The translations under genes were made by a program, and so were the position numbers. DNA of 44,507 nucleotides from contig NZ_FMVS01000031.1 of NCBI RefSeq assembly GCF_900102515.1, forward strand, positions 1-44,507. Direction: 5' to 3'. Source of the stretch: Butyrivibrio sp. INlla14 (GTDB taxonomy: Bacteria > Bacillota > Clostridia > Lachnospirales > Lachnospiraceae). Below are positions 16,503 to 25,544 of this stretch, in pieces (positions within the stretch are counted from its first letter, which is position 1; the number at the start of each line of letters is the position of its first letter). The notes under the pieces are model-generated. The model was not told the origin of the DNA. It saw only the letters and a program-made list of their open reading frames with translations, and did not search any database.

Positions 16503-16922
16503 TCAAAGTGAAATAACAATCTTTGATCTTACGGATTCTGGAACCTCTTCCTCATCCATTGAAAGGCTCAGAACAAAATCAATATTGAACTTCTCAGAGA
16601 GCTTTTCCAATTTGTCGATAGTTTCAGAAATATCCTCACCTTCAAGGCAAGCAATCTTTAAAAAACTATCAAAATACATCTGCTGGAGATCATGGTCTTG
16701 AGAAATAATACCACTGACGAAACCGATAAACTCATCGGCATTTGAGATCATAAAATCTGATACTACTATTAAACGGATCTTGTTGTTAAGCTCATACATG
16801 TGCTTAGTGTTCTTATCAAGAAAGGCAATACTTCCGAGTACGTTCTGCACCTCGGTATTTACCTTGTCCAATAAGCATTTGGTCTTTCCTTTACCCTTTT
16901 TCCCAACAATTAACTGAACCAT
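16503..16922 (-). CDS. Small P-loop protein of unknown function
   Basis: The start is ATG 16920-16922, because AGGAGG sits eight bases upstream; two ATGs further upstream overlap that site. The product has 139 residues and opens MVQLIVGKKGKGKT, a clean Walker A loop (GxxGxGKT) at the very N-terminus. A hydrophobic strand ending in a single acidic residue (RLIVVSDFM) could serve as a Walker B-like element, and a second such strand is FVLSLSMDEEE near the C-terminus. The size is small for an ATPase. I cannot name a family. It has its own near-consensus promoter and a terminator, so it is a single-gene unit between the elongation cluster and the sepF region. Confidence 0.75.
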   Translation of the reverse strand: MVQLIVGKKGKGKTKCLLDKVNTEVQNVLGSIAFLDKNTKHMYELNNKIRLIVVSDFMISNADEFIGFVSGIISQDHDLQQMYFDSFLKIACLEGEDISETIDKLEKLSEKFNIDFVLSLSMDEEEVPESVRSKIVISL

Positions 16923-16962
16923 CGGCATACCCTCCTGCAAGCAAGAATTTATTGATGTATTA

Positions 16963-16991
16963 ATTATAGTTTATTGAATGTTAAAAGACAA
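16963..16991 (-). promoter_or_regulatory. Sigma-A-type promoter for the P-loop gene
   Basis: On the minus strand TTGTCT (16986-16991) and TATAAT (16963-16968) are separated by 17 bases. It begins three bases past the stop codon of the carboxypeptidase gene. Confidence 0.8.
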
Positions 16992-16993
16992 CC

Positions 16994-17959
16994 TTAATTA
17001 ACGATTTCCTTTAACAATTCTGACATATCTGCGTACAAAGTACCGCTGTCTGTATCACGCATGATCACTGCGATGTAAGGATTACCGGCTGTATCTCTTG
17101 CAAGCAAAACAAGGCAATGGCCAGCTGCATTTGTAGTACCAGTTTTCCCTCCAATTACAGTGACCCCATTTGGAGCCTGCTGGTTGCCTGCCAGATAAGC
17201 ATTTGTATTTTTTATATCTACATCCTTGGAAGCACCGGTAGAATCAAGATAAGATGTAGTATAGGTATTCATATTGATAGTCTCACTAAAAGTATCATAC
17301 TGCATAGCTGCATTAAAAATCAGATACATATCATAAGCGGTAACGTAATGTTCATCACTAGTGAGTCCATGAGGATTTTCAAAGTGAGAATTTGTAGCAC
17401 CAATAGCCCTAGCTTCCTGATTCATAAGTTCCACAAAATCATCTATAGAGCCAGCAATATTAGTAGCTATAAGATTGGCTACATCATTTGCTGAATAGAT
17501 AAGCAGTATATGAAGCGCCTGATCTAGGGTCATTCTGTCGCCTTCCTTGAGCCCGATTTTCTGTGCGCCAGCTTCATTGACATAAACATCAGGTCCTGCA
17601 ACTAGAACCTGCTCAAGGCTTCCGTATTTAAGAGCTACGTAGGCAGTCATAACCTTAGTAAGGCTTGCAGGCATTACTCTTTCATTAACGTTCTGAGCAT
17701 AAAGAGTCTCTTTATTGGTAAGATCAAAAAGACCTGCACTAACTTTTTCTGTTATAGAAGAATCGGAATTATTGATGTCGGAATTAACGACACAAAGATC
17801 AGAAGCATAGGTAGGATATACAAGCCTTTCTTTGCTGTCTGATGAAAAAGAACTAACGGAATATTTGGCAGCTGTCGCGCCACCAAAACATCCCGTTAGA
17901 CAAGATACAGTTATCAATAAAATGGCCACAAGTGAAAGGCCTTTATTTGTACATTTCAC
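16994..17959 (-). CDS. dacA: D-alanyl-D-alanine carboxypeptidase, lipoprotein form
   Basis: This serine peptidase trims the terminal D-Ala from peptidoglycan pentapeptides outside the cell. A GTG at 17957-17959 is the best start: it gives a short basic N-terminus, a hydrophobic stretch and a lipobox LTGC with the lipidated Cys at residue 24. The longer TTG frame (17983) would add eight residues and overlap mgsA further. Catalytic motifs are SLTK (S99, K102), SAN (156-158) and KTGT (from 272). At 321 residues it lacks the C-terminal beta domain and amphipathic anchor of PBP5, so the lipid replaces that anchor. It is the last gene of the elongation cluster and overlaps mgsA by 17 bases. The symbol is by family; other dac paralogues may exist. 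Confidence 0.9.
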   Translation of the reverse strand: MKCTNKGLSLVAILLITVSCLTGCFGGATAAKYSVSSFSSDSKERLVYPTYASDLCVVNSDINNSDSSITEKVSAGLFDLTNKETLYAQNVNERVMPASLTKVMTAYVALKYGSLEQVLVAGPDVYVNEAGAQKIGLKEGDRMTLDQALHILLIYSANDVANLIATNIAGSIDDFVELMNQEARAIGATNSHFENPHGLTSDEHYVTAYDMYLIFNAAMQYDTFSETINMNTYTTSYLDSTGASKDVDIKNTNAYLAGNQQAPNGVTVIGGKTGTTNAAGHCLVLLARDTAGNPYIAVIMRDTDSGTLYADMSELLKEIVN

Positions 17960-18338
17960 GCCACTCAAGGTCCCCTCTGTCAAGTGATTTGATCAAAAGC
18001 TCTGCTGATGCAAGATTTGTAGCAACAGGAATATTATGCATATCACAGAGAGTCATTACATTATTTACATCAGGCTCATGACTTTTAACAGTAAGTGGAT
18101 CCCTAAGAAAAATAACGAGGTCAATTTCATTGTGCTCAATTGCTGCTCCAAGCTGCTGAGCACCACCTAAATGACCTGCAAGATATTTGTGAACAGTAAG
18201 ATTTGTAACTTCCTCTATTAGCCTTCCAGTAGTTCCTGTAGCATAAAGGTCATTCTTACTAAGAATCCCTCTGTAAGCAATACAGAAATTCTGCATAAGC
18301 TTTTTCTTAGCATCGTGTGCTATAAGTGCGATATTCAT
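17943..18338 (-). CDS. mgsA: Methylglyoxal synthase homologue with altered catalytic base
   Basis: MgsA converts dihydroxyacetone phosphate to methylglyoxal and phosphate. The 131-residue protein matches the family along its length: [11 protein letters not shown] at the start, the phosphate-binding ATGTTG, then [19 protein letters not shown] and NIPVATN. Compared with E. coli MgsA (offset 11), D91, H98 and D101 are conserved as D80, H87 and D90, but the catalytic base D71 in GGDQQ is A60 here. Activity may therefore be weak, different or absent. GGGGAGGG lies before the ATG, three bases after rodA. The gene sits in the rod-shape cluster, a placement common in Clostridia. Confidence 0.9.
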   Translation of the reverse strand: MNIALIAHDAKKKLMQNFCIAYRGILSKNDLYATGTTGRLIEEVTNLTVHKYLAGHLGGAQQLGAAIEHNEIDLVIFLRDPLTVKSHEPDVNNVMTLCDMHNIPVATNLASAELLIKSLDRGDLEWREMYK

Positions 18339-18341
18339 GGG

Positions 18342-19466
18342 CTAAACCCTCCCCAAATTATACTTATTACTCTGTAATCTGACATTTAATACAAAACCGA
18401 TACCCATATATGAACTAAGCAGAGACGTAAGTCCATAACTAACAAAGGGAAGCGGTATTCCTGTATTAGGAATTACACCAGTTGCAACACCAATATTGAT
18501 AAATCCCTGAAACCCAATCCAGGCACCAACACCAGCGGCAATAATCTCTCCTGCCCTGTTTCTGGCTCTCATAGAGATCAAAAAGCATCTCGTAGAGATA
18601 AGAAGTATAAGAACGACAACGATGCAGGCTCCAATAAAGCCAAATTCCTCGCCGATTACAGTAAAAATAAAGTCTGTCGGTGATTCAGAAATGAAACCAC
18701 CATTAAGAACAGAACTTATCTCATTAGTATTATAACCTTTTCCATAAAGCTGTCCTGAGCCAATAGCCATCATGGAATTCAGAGTCTGATAAGCCTCTGA
18801 ATTGGCATAGTCTTCTGGATGAAGCCAAGCAAGAATACGACGCTGCTGATAATCATGCAAAAGACTACTCTCTCCCTGTACTGCATTATAGATAACAAAT
18901 AAAACAGATGGAATCGAAACAGATAGAACTGCTATAACAATCTTCCAGCTGATACCAGCTACAAACATGATCGAGCTAAAGATCATCATGACCATAATAC
19001 AGGTAGATAAGTCAGGCTGCATAGCTATCAAGCCAAGCGGCAATGCCAAAAGCACAAGACAAACGAGAACAAATCCGAAGGACTTTATTCTATCCTTATA
19101 TTTCATAATAAACTGTGCATAAAATAAAATCAATAAAATTTTGGCGGCCTCAGAAGGCTGAAACTTAATACCCAAGAGACTTATCCATCTCTGTGCACCA
19201 TTTGTACTACTACCAAGTGGTGATAGAACCAAAGAAAGTAAAACTGCATTTATCAGATAAAAAAGCAAATATAGTTTTATGATAAAAAGATAATCCAGCA
19301 ATGAAATAAAGACCATCAAAATTACACCCAGTGCAAATCCCGCAATCTGCTTGTTGCGAGAAGAAGGATCCGCTGAATTAATAGCCATTATTCCAATTGT
19401 TGTAAGTGCCATAATCATGATCACAAGAAAAAAATCGTAATCTATGATTCTGTATTTTTTAATCAT
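18342..19466 (-). CDS. rodA: SEDS peptidoglycan glycosyltransferase RodA
   Basis: RodA polymerises lipid II into glycan strands for lateral wall growth, together with PBP2. The preferred start is ATG 19464-19466 (GAGG ten bases upstream), giving 374 residues that begin IKKYRIIDYDFF. About ten hydrophobic segments are visible. SEDS signatures include AQRWISLLGIKFQPSE, YQQRRILAWLHPED, MAIGSGQLYGKGY and ESPTDFIFTVIGEEFG; the Asp of TDFIF is the expected catalytic residue. The C-terminal part ends IPLPFVSYGLTSLLSSYMGIG, also typical. It lies between mrdA (20 bases upstream) and mgsA, and the pairing with mrdA supports RodA rather than FtsW. Confidence 0.95.
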   Translation of the reverse strand: MIKKYRIIDYDFFLVIMIMALTTIGIMAINSADPSSRNKQIAGFALGVILMVFISLLDYLFIIKLYLLFYLINAVLLSLVLSPLGSSTNGAQRWISLLGIKFQPSEAAKILLILFYAQFIMKYKDRIKSFGFVLVCLVLLALPLGLIAMQPDLSTCIMVMMIFSSIMFVAGISWKIVIAVLSVSIPSVLFVIYNAVQGESSLLHDYQQRRILAWLHPEDYANSEAYQTLNSMMAIGSGQLYGKGYNTNEISSVLNGGFISESPTDFIFTVIGEEFGFIGACIVVVLILLISTRCFLISMRARNRAGEIIAAGVGAWIGFQGFINIGVATGVIPNTGIPLPFVSYGLTSLLSSYMGIGFVLNVRLQSNKYNLGRV

Positions 19467-19486
19467 CAATAGCATTCCTCGCAAAC

Positions 19487-22378
19487 TTAGTCAGCGTTAG
19501 TTGCGCCATCCTGAAGAGTCTGAGCTGTTCCGGAAATTATATCATCCGCATCTCTAAGATCAAAGTAATAAGCCAGTGCCTCTTTGGTAATCTGCGCTGC
19601 GTAGCTTGATGTGTAACCATTAGCTATTCTGGTGGCAACAGCAATTTCAGGCTTCTCATAAGGAGCATAGCAAACAAAAAGAGAATGGTTAGGCTTGCTC
19701 TTTGATTCCTGGGCTGTACCAGTTTTACCTGCAACAGCCACACCCAGATTTGAGTAATAAGCTTTGTCCTGTACTACCTGTCTCATTCCAAGATGTATGG
19801 CGTTCCAGTATGACTGAGGCATATCAATCACATTTCTTATTTCTGCTGAGTAATCCTGAAGCAAGTTGCCATTAGAGTCAGTAGTCTTATCTATCAGAGT
19901 AAGATTATAGCAAGTACCACTATTGGCAACAGTTGTAACATATCTGGCAAGTCCTACAGTTGTATAAGAGTTTGTACCCTGACCAATTGCAGAACGAACA
20001 GCATCGATATCAGATGCCTGAGGCTCAGATTCAGCAATTTCTATACCTGACTTGGCTGTAAGGCCATATAACTCAGCATATTTAGCAAGCTTTTCAAGAC
20101 CTATATCAGGTTTATAATTGTTGTTCTCATCAAGTCCCAGTCTAAAACCAACTTCATAGAAGAAACAGTTACAGGAATTTCTGATGCCACCTGTAACATT
20201 TAGTCCCCCATGACCTCTTGGATAAATCCAGCATCTAGGCGGATTATCAAGCTTATCATAAATACCACCGCAGTAGATCACAGAATCTGTAGTAATGACT
20301 CCCTCCATAAGACCAGCAGTTGAAGAAACCATTTTAAAGGTAGATCCCGGAGCAGTCTTTTGCTGTGTGGCATAGTTGTATAAAGGATTTGAATTATCAT
20401 TACGGAGTTTGGCATAATATTCGGCATCAACTCCATTGGCCATCATATTATTGTCATATCCAGGATATGACACAAGAGCAAGTACATCTCCCGTGTTAAC
20501 ATCTGTGATGACCATAGAACCAGTACAAGGATCAAGCGCAAGCTGAGCTGGAGTAATATCAAGATTGGAAATACGGTTGATCATAAATGTGTAGGCTGAC
20601 TCTCCGCCCCTTTTCCAAAGTGATAATTCTTCCTCATCTATATTTATTACCTGTTGTTCCAGAAGTATCTCACATACCTGTGTTCCGGAAATATAACCAT
20701 CAAGTAAAAGATATTTATATAGCCTTGTTTTGAATTCAGCATCATTTTCAAGTGAAGAAATGATGTAATCTGTTATCTGACCAAATATTTCCTCGGAATC
20801 AGCATATTGATTATCTATACTAAGCTTTGAAACATCAATCCAGTTCATGGCTATAGCATATTTAAGATATTCAGTTAGAGAAATGGTCTCATCTGTAGTC
20901 CAGGCTATGTAAGTTGAATCATCTCTGTCAACCTTGGATGAATCCAATATTCCGTCGCTATAAAGGAAAGAAGCAATATGACTCATATACCACTGATATT
21001 CTTTGGAAAGATGATCATAGCTTGTTTTTTTCTCAGTAAGCTCACTTCTAAGATCCGAAGTCACAGTAGTATATTTGCCAGTAAATGCATCATAAACGGC
21101 CTTCTCATTATCTCCAGCATCATCTTGAGAAAAGTGCTCTACATCTACTATATTGTTATCAAATACAGCATAATAAACATCATATATTGGAATAACAATA
21201 TTACTGGAACTTGATGTCTCGGTAAAAGTATAGGTCTTTATATTCTGAATCTTTGAAACAAGAATACCAGCAAGCGACTGCTCGATAATGTTATAGCAAG
21301 CCTCTGTAAGATCCTTGTCAATTGTCAGATATACGTCATTGCCAGCAACAGAATCAACGTAGTTACTGGTTTCTATAACCTGTCCAGTATTATCAACATA
21401 TACTGTTTCTGAGCCTTTTGTTCCCTGAAGAACACTTTCCATGGCTTGTTCTATGCCAGATTTTCCAACTGTATCATTTAAGCCATAATTACTATTCTCC
21501 TGCTGAAGAGCATAGAGTTCATCCTCAGAAACTTTACCTGTATAACCAAGAATCTGAGAAAAATATACAGAATCTACATATTTTCTAGCGGTACTTTCTT
21601 CAATAGATACGCCTGCCAGAGTATCAGCATTTTCCATGACATCAGCAACAGTCTGATCGCTTACATCAGAAGCAACTGTAGTATCAATGTATTTCTGATA
21701 ACTATTTGTGCTCATGTTATATCTTACATTGAGAATCTTAAGTGCTCTGTCATTGGTATAACCTTTTCTAGGAACAAATGTAGACGAATCTCCTTCTACT
21801 TCGTTCTCACCAATACCAAAACTTTTGCACATATCATCAACAACTTCCTGTGCTGTCTTTGTCTTTTCCTCATATTTAAGGTCATTTATTGAGGTCCTGC
21901 CATAAATATCAGCTAAAAATCTTAAAAGACTGTTACCTTCAACAGTATATTCAAAGTCATTATTCGCATTAATTACAACCTTGAAGTCCTGATCTACAGA
22001 ATCGCCATTATCCTCAATAATATCAATAAGTCTGTTCAAAGTTTCATTGATGGACTTATTCTTGCCTCTTCCTGACTTATAGACATCTTCGATAGTAACA
22101 GAATTTGCAAGCTCGTTATAAGCAAGAAGCTTACCATTTCTGTCATAAATATTACCTCTTGTAGCAGCAATGCTCTTTTCCTTCTTGATACGAAGTTTAA
22201 AAGTATCAAGATAGTATTCACCATTTACTATCTGCAATGAAAACAGCCTGTATATCATGATTGTTGCAAGACAAGTAAGAACAACGCAAACAATAACAGC
22301 CCTGGACGTTATGAACTTTATAACCGCATCCCTAATCTCACTAAACAAATTTCTTGGCGTTCCTTTCTTCTCTCTCAT
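19487..22378 (-). CDS. mrdA: Penicillin-binding protein 2 (elongation transpeptidase) with large insertion
   Basis: PBP2 cross-links new glycan strands in partnership with RodA. The product starts at ATG 22376-22378 (963 residues; numbers below include one extra N-terminal residue). It has a membrane helix (about 28-46) and a pedestal domain with RGNIYDRNGKLLAYNE. The transpeptidase domain holds S680-TFK, S736-CN and K886-TGT. About 230 residues (roughly 380-612) are inserted between the start of the transpeptidase domain (LTIDKDLTEACYNIIEQ) and the next conserved strand (GSMVITDVNTGDVLALVS), where related enzymes have a short link. This explains why it is about 250-300 residues longer than typical PBP2. 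The 5' end overlaps mreD by 38 bases, suggesting coupling. Confidence 0.95.
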   Translation of the reverse strand: MREKKGTPRNLFSEIRDAVIKFITSRAVIVCVVLTCLATIMIYRLFSLQIVNGEYYLDTFKLRIKKEKSIAATRGNIYDRNGKLLAYNELANSVTIEDVYKSGRGKNKSINETLNRLIDIIEDNGDSVDQDFKVVINANNDFEYTVEGNSLLRFLADIYGRTSINDLKYEEKTKTAQEVVDDMCKSFGIGENEVEGDSSTFVPRKGYTNDRALKILNVRYNMSTNSYQKYIDTTVASDVSDQTVADVMENADTLAGVSIEESTARKYVDSVYFSQILGYTGKVSEDELYALQQENSNYGLNDTVGKSGIEQAMESVLQGTKGSETVYVDNTGQVIETSNYVDSVAGNDVYLTIDKDLTEACYNIIEQSLAGILVSKIQNIKTYTFTETSSSSNIVIPIYDVYYAVFDNNIVDVEHFSQDDAGDNEKAVYDAFTGKYTTVTSDLRSELTEKKTSYDHLSKEYQWYMSHIASFLYSDGILDSSKVDRDDSTYIAWTTDETISLTEYLKYAIAMNWIDVSKLSIDNQYADSEEIFGQITDYIISSLENDAEFKTRLYKYLLLDGYISGTQVCEILLEQQVINIDEEELSLWKRGGESAYTFMINRISNLDITPAQLALDPCTGSMVITDVNTGDVLALVSYPGYDNNMMANGVDAEYYAKLRNDNSNPLYNYATQQKTAPGSTFKMVSSTAGLMEGVITTDSVIYCGGIYDKLDNPPRCWIYPRGHGGLNVTGGIRNSCNCFFYEVGFRLGLDENNNYKPDIGLEKLAKYAELYGLTAKSGIEIAESEPQASDIDAVRSAIGQGTNSYTTVGLARYVTTVANSGTCYNLTLIDKTTDSNGNLLQDYSAEIRNVIDMPQSYWNAIHLGMRQVVQDKAYYSNLGVAVAGKTGTAQESKSKPNHSLFVCYAPYEKPEIAVATRIANGYTSSYAAQITKEALAYYFDLRDADDIISGTAQTLQDGATNAD

Positions 22379-22865
22379 CAAGCCTGTTATTCATATGCAG
22401 GATAACAGGGTAAAAGAAAATAGCAATAAGTGCAGTGTACACCATTTCCGGAATGATATTACTCATCATATAGTAACCAATGTTAAACTTATTTCTGAAC
22501 AAGAACATCAAAATATAACAGATAAATCCAAAAAGAAAATCTGCAATAGTTATAAAAACAATAGGAATAGCTATACTCTGTGAAAAGAATATCTCATGGA
22601 ATTTTCCGACAATAAACCCAATGTACATGTATATAAGAGCAAAAAATCCAATATATGTTCCAAAAAAGATATCAATCAAAAGTCCACTAAAAAAACCAAT
22701 TACAAGACCCGACCGGTCTCCTTTTATGAATCCAGTAGAAGCTACTACTATTATCATAAGATTTGGCGCAATATCGCCAAAGTCAAGGGCTCTAAAGACA
22801 GTAGTCTGTAAAATAAAGGAAACAAGCACCAAAATGAAATTGTAAATTACACGTCTGATATTCAT
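22341..22865 (-). CDS. mreD: Rod shape-determining protein MreD
   Basis: The 174-residue protein is almost entirely hydrophobic, with five to six membrane helices, as expected for MreD. It contains the typical VVASTGFIKGDRSGLVIG and GLLIDIFFGTYIGFFAL segments. MreD belongs to the elongasome and binds MreC. It begins 11 bases after mreC with AAGGGAAA upstream of its ATG, and its end overlaps the start of mrdA. The basic C-terminus (about 158-174) is cytoplasmic. The assignment rests on position and the helix pattern together, since MreD sequences are poorly conserved. Confidence 0.92.
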   Translation of the reverse strand: MNIRRVIYNFILVLVSFILQTTVFRALDFGDIAPNLMIIVVASTGFIKGDRSGLVIGFFSGLLIDIFFGTYIGFFALIYMYIGFIVGKFHEIFFSQSIAIPIVFITIADFLFGFICYILMFLFRNKFNIGYYMMSNIIPEMVYTALIAIFFYPVILHMNNRLDEREERNAKKFV

Positions 22866-22876
22866 TTATATTTCCC

Positions 22877-23746
22877 TTAATCACCGATATCTTTTTTTAG
22901 CTCCAAAAGTACAAGAACAACATTCATATGTTCAAAATCAACGGCAGGCGTTATAGTTCCGGATTTGGTAAGGTTATTGGAATCATCATCAATAGTTGAG
23001 ATGTAGCCAATAAGGATGCCTGGAAGATATTTGTCACTGATATTTGAAGTTACAACCTTATCTCCTATGCTCACCTTATCAACATCATCAACCAGTTTGG
23101 AAAATCTGATAAATCCCTGCTTGTAAAGTTCAAGATCGCCGGAAACAATAAGATTATCAGAAGAAGCAAGCACCATACCACTGACGGAAGCATTATCTGC
23201 AATTATTGACTGAACTTTGGCCCAATCAGGACCAACATCAATGATCCTTCCTACCAAAGCTCCATTAGCCATAACGTTCATATCAATAGCAAGGCCGTCA
23301 TCAGACCCCTTGTCAATGACAAAAGAGTGATACCAGTTGCCAGCATCCTTGGCTATTATTCTGGCTCCAACCTTCTCATACTGTTCATATGGACCATCTA
23401 ACTGATACATATTTCTAAGCTCAGTAAGTTCGTACTTTTCCTGTTCAAGAGTAGTGTTCTGAATTGTGAGCTCATCAATTTCCTTCTTCAATCTTTCATT
23501 TTCTTCAAGAAGTTTTGTTATAGAGGAAAGCTTGTCAGAGGTTTCTCTCATATACGTTCCTACAGTTGTGATACCCTTTTGAAAAGGTACAACAAAAATG
23601 CCAGCAAAAGAATTAAGCGGGCCTGTAAAAAGATTAGTATTAAAAGTTATGACAATCGTGCCAATGCACAACAATGTTAAAATAAAGAGGAGATATTTAC
23701 TTGGCAGAGTAAATTCTTCTCCTCTTCTCTTGATAATGGGACTCAT
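22877..23746 (-). CDS. mreC: Rod shape-determining protein MreC
   Basis: MreC is a bitopic scaffold that connects MreB and MreD to PBP2 outside the cell. The 289-residue protein has a basic N-terminus, a membrane helix (about 17-37), a coiled coil (about 62-110, with repeated Leu and Glu) and the MreC beta-barrel domain. The latter shows AKDAGNWYHSFVIDKGSDDGL and MNVMANGALVGRI, then VVTSNISDKYLPGILIGY. The ATG overlaps the mreB stop by one base. The order mreB-mreC-mreD is the classical one. Confidence 0.96.
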   Translation of the reverse strand: MSPIIKRRGEEFTLPSKYLLFILTLLCIGTIVITFNTNLFTGPLNSFAGIFVVPFQKGITTVGTYMRETSDKLSSITKLLEENERLKKEIDELTIQNTTLEQEKYELTELRNMYQLDGPYEQYEKVGARIIAKDAGNWYHSFVIDKGSDDGLAIDMNVMANGALVGRIIDVGPDWAKVQSIIADNASVSGMVLASSDNLIVSGDLELYKQGFIRFSKLVDDVDKVSIGDKVVTSNISDKYLPGILIGYISTIDDDSNNLTKSGTITPAVDFEHMNVVLVLLELKKDIGD

Positions 23747-24750
23747 TATTTATCCTCTTCAATTCCATATGCAAGAGCTTTATACTGGTCTTCTTTGATG
23801 ATCTTTGCAAGTCCAAGAGCTCCTGAACCCACTGGATTCTCAGCAATATTTACATTTAGGCCGACACCATTACTAAGTCTCTGTGCAAGATGGCATACCT
23901 GTGAAGCGCCACCAGTAAGATAAAGACCATGCTTGAAAATATCAGCAGCAAGTTCTGGTGGAGTCTTCTCAAGAGCCGCCTTGATGTTATCAAGAATTGC
24001 ATCAAAGTTCTCGATAAGTGCCTGATTAAGAAGTTCAGTAGGAATCTTACGCTCAACAGGAAGACCTGTTACAATATCTCTGCCATAAACAACAGCATCC
24101 TTGCCTTCCTTTTCAAGGTCCTTAAGAGAAATCTTTACAGCTTCTGAAGTCTTTTCGCCAATAAGAAGACCAAATTCCTTACGGATAACGTTTCTGATAG
24201 ATTCATCAAACTTCTTGCCACCAACCTTAATAAGCTTACTAACAACAATTCCTCGAAGAGACAAGATAGAAATCTCAGTTGTGTCATATCCCACATTAAC
24301 TACAAGAACACCCTGGGAATTCATAACATCTACATTCATGCCAAGTCCATCAGCAAGTGGCTTTTTAACCATCATGATCTTCTTGGCCTTGATACCAGCA
24401 TCATTTATTAGGTCATGGAAGGCCCTTCTCTCAACTTCTGTAACATCCTTGGGAACAGCAATATATACTTCACAAGGTTTAACTGAGCCCTTCATCTGAT
24501 CTGTCAAGAAGAGCTTGACCAAAGTCTCCATATGCTCAATATCAGCAATTACACCACTGTTAAGAGGATAAGAAATCTTGATCTTATCTGGTGCCTTTTC
24601 ATACATCTCATATGCAGAATTACCATATGCAAAGACATTAGTCTTATTCTCAATGGCAATCATATTCTTCTCAACTGTTAATGAATCCTCGTCTCTGTTG
24701 TAGATCTTGATGTTACTAGTTCCAAGATCAATTCCAAAAATATTACCCAA
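23746..24750 (-). CDS. mreB: Divergent actin-like MreB protein
   Basis: MreB forms membrane-bound actin-like filaments that guide lateral wall synthesis. I choose TTG 24748-24750 as start: AAGGAGG lies five bases upstream, the N-terminus becomes LGNIFGIDLGTSN as expected, and the overlap with radC disappears. The product has 334 residues, a normal length. Most MreB motifs are present, including PLNSGVIADIEHME, VPKDVTEVERRA, RGIVVSKLIKVGG and LEKTPPELAADI followed by LTGGAS. Two nucleotide-site motifs differ from typical MreB: EEPMAAAIG reads KKPLADGLG (about 129-137) and DIGGGTTE reads NVGYDTTE (about 152-159). It may bind or hydrolyse ATP unusually. No second mreB is in the window. Confidence 0.92.
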   Translation of the reverse strand: MGNIFGIDLGTSNIKIYNRDEDSLTVEKNMIAIENKTNVFAYGNSAYEMYEKAPDKIKISYPLNSGVIADIEHMETLVKLFLTDQMKGSVKPCEVYIAVPKDVTEVERRAFHDLINDAGIKAKKIMMVKKPLADGLGMNVDVMNSQGVLVVNVGYDTTEISILSLRGIVVSKLIKVGGKKFDESIRNVIRKEFGLLIGEKTSEAVKISLKDLEKEGKDAVVYGRDIVTGLPVERKIPTELLNQALIENFDAILDNIKAALEKTPPELAADIFKHGLYLTGGASQVCHLAQRLSNGVGLNVNIAENPVGSGALGLAKIIKEDQYKALAYGIEEDK

Positions 24751-24760
24751 AACGCCCTCC

Positions 24761-25474
24761 TTATAGCCATAAAAGTCCCTTTTCCATGAGACTGCAATAT
24801 GACTTATCTCCAATAATAATATGGTCTCTTAAATGAATATCAAGCATATTCCCTGATTCTATGATCCTCTTAGTCACACCTACATCTGCCTTACTGGGAG
24901 TAGGATCACCCGTCGGATGATTGTGAAGAAGTATAAGATTAGCTGCCCCACATTTCAGGCTATGCATAAAAACATCTCTGGGAGAAAGACTTGCGGAATT
25001 AACTGTACCTATTGATAATAAGCATTCCTCTATAAGTCCCATTTTACTGTTAAGACATAAAAGAATAACCTTTTCCTGCTCCTCATGTCTCATCCTCTCC
25101 ATGTAGTAATCCGCAACATTCTTGGAGTTACTACAATCAAGCTCTTCAAGGTTCTTGTGATAAGACATCCGCTTAGCAAGTTCAGCTATACATTTAAGCT
25201 TAACTCCCTTAATCTGACCTACTCCATGAATACTCATAAGTTCATCAAGAGATAAAGAAAAAAGTGCATTTAGCCCTCTCTCCTTACCTCGTCCCATGCT
25301 AATGATCTGATTCGCTATATCTACCGGAGAACTCATATTAGTCCCAGTTCTGATGATTATAGCCAATAGCTCAGCATCAGTAAGGCTCTCAGCCCCAAAG
25401 TTTAAAAATCTTTCGTAAGGAAGAGATTCCTGATAAACAGTATTCTCTGCAAGTAGTTTGTTGAATGATTTCAT
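24761..25474 (-). CDS. radC: RadC family JAB-domain protein
   Basis: The start is ATG 25472-25474, with AAGGAGAC upstream, giving 237 residues. An N-terminal helix-hairpin-helix-like part (about 15-100, with LTDAELLAIIIRTG and SIHGVGQIKGVKL) precedes a JAB/MPN metalloprotease-like domain. The metal-binding motif is HNHPTGDPTPSKAD (H184, H186, D197). RadC was once linked to DNA repair, but its biochemical role remains unclear. It directly precedes mreB, ten bases from its start, which is the usual radC-mreB arrangement in Firmicutes. Confidence 0.94.
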   Translation of the reverse strand: MKSFNKLLAENTVYQESLPYERFLNFGAESLTDAELLAIIIRTGTNMSSPVDIANQIISMGRGKERGLNALFSLSLDELMSIHGVGQIKGVKLKCIAELAKRMSYHKNLEELDCSNSKNVADYYMERMRHEEQEKVILLCLNSKMGLIEECLLSIGTVNSASLSPRDVFMHSLKCGAANLILLHNHPTGDPTPSKADVGVTKRIIESGNMLDIHLRDHIIIGDKSYCSLMEKGLLWL

Positions 25475-25509
25475 ATTGTCTCCTTCTGATAACAACTCCA
25501 GACAATCAG

Positions 25510-25543
25510 AAAAAGACCACTTTGTATTTTACCACAAATAGTG
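25510..25543 (-). terminator. Probable intrinsic terminator after the ynbB-type gene
   Basis: On the minus strand an imperfect stem (CAC-TA-TTTGT / ACAAA-GTG) is followed by GTCTTTTTC. It begins two bases past the stop codon. The stem is short and bulged, so it is only moderately supported. Confidence 0.45.
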
Positions 25544-25544
25544 A

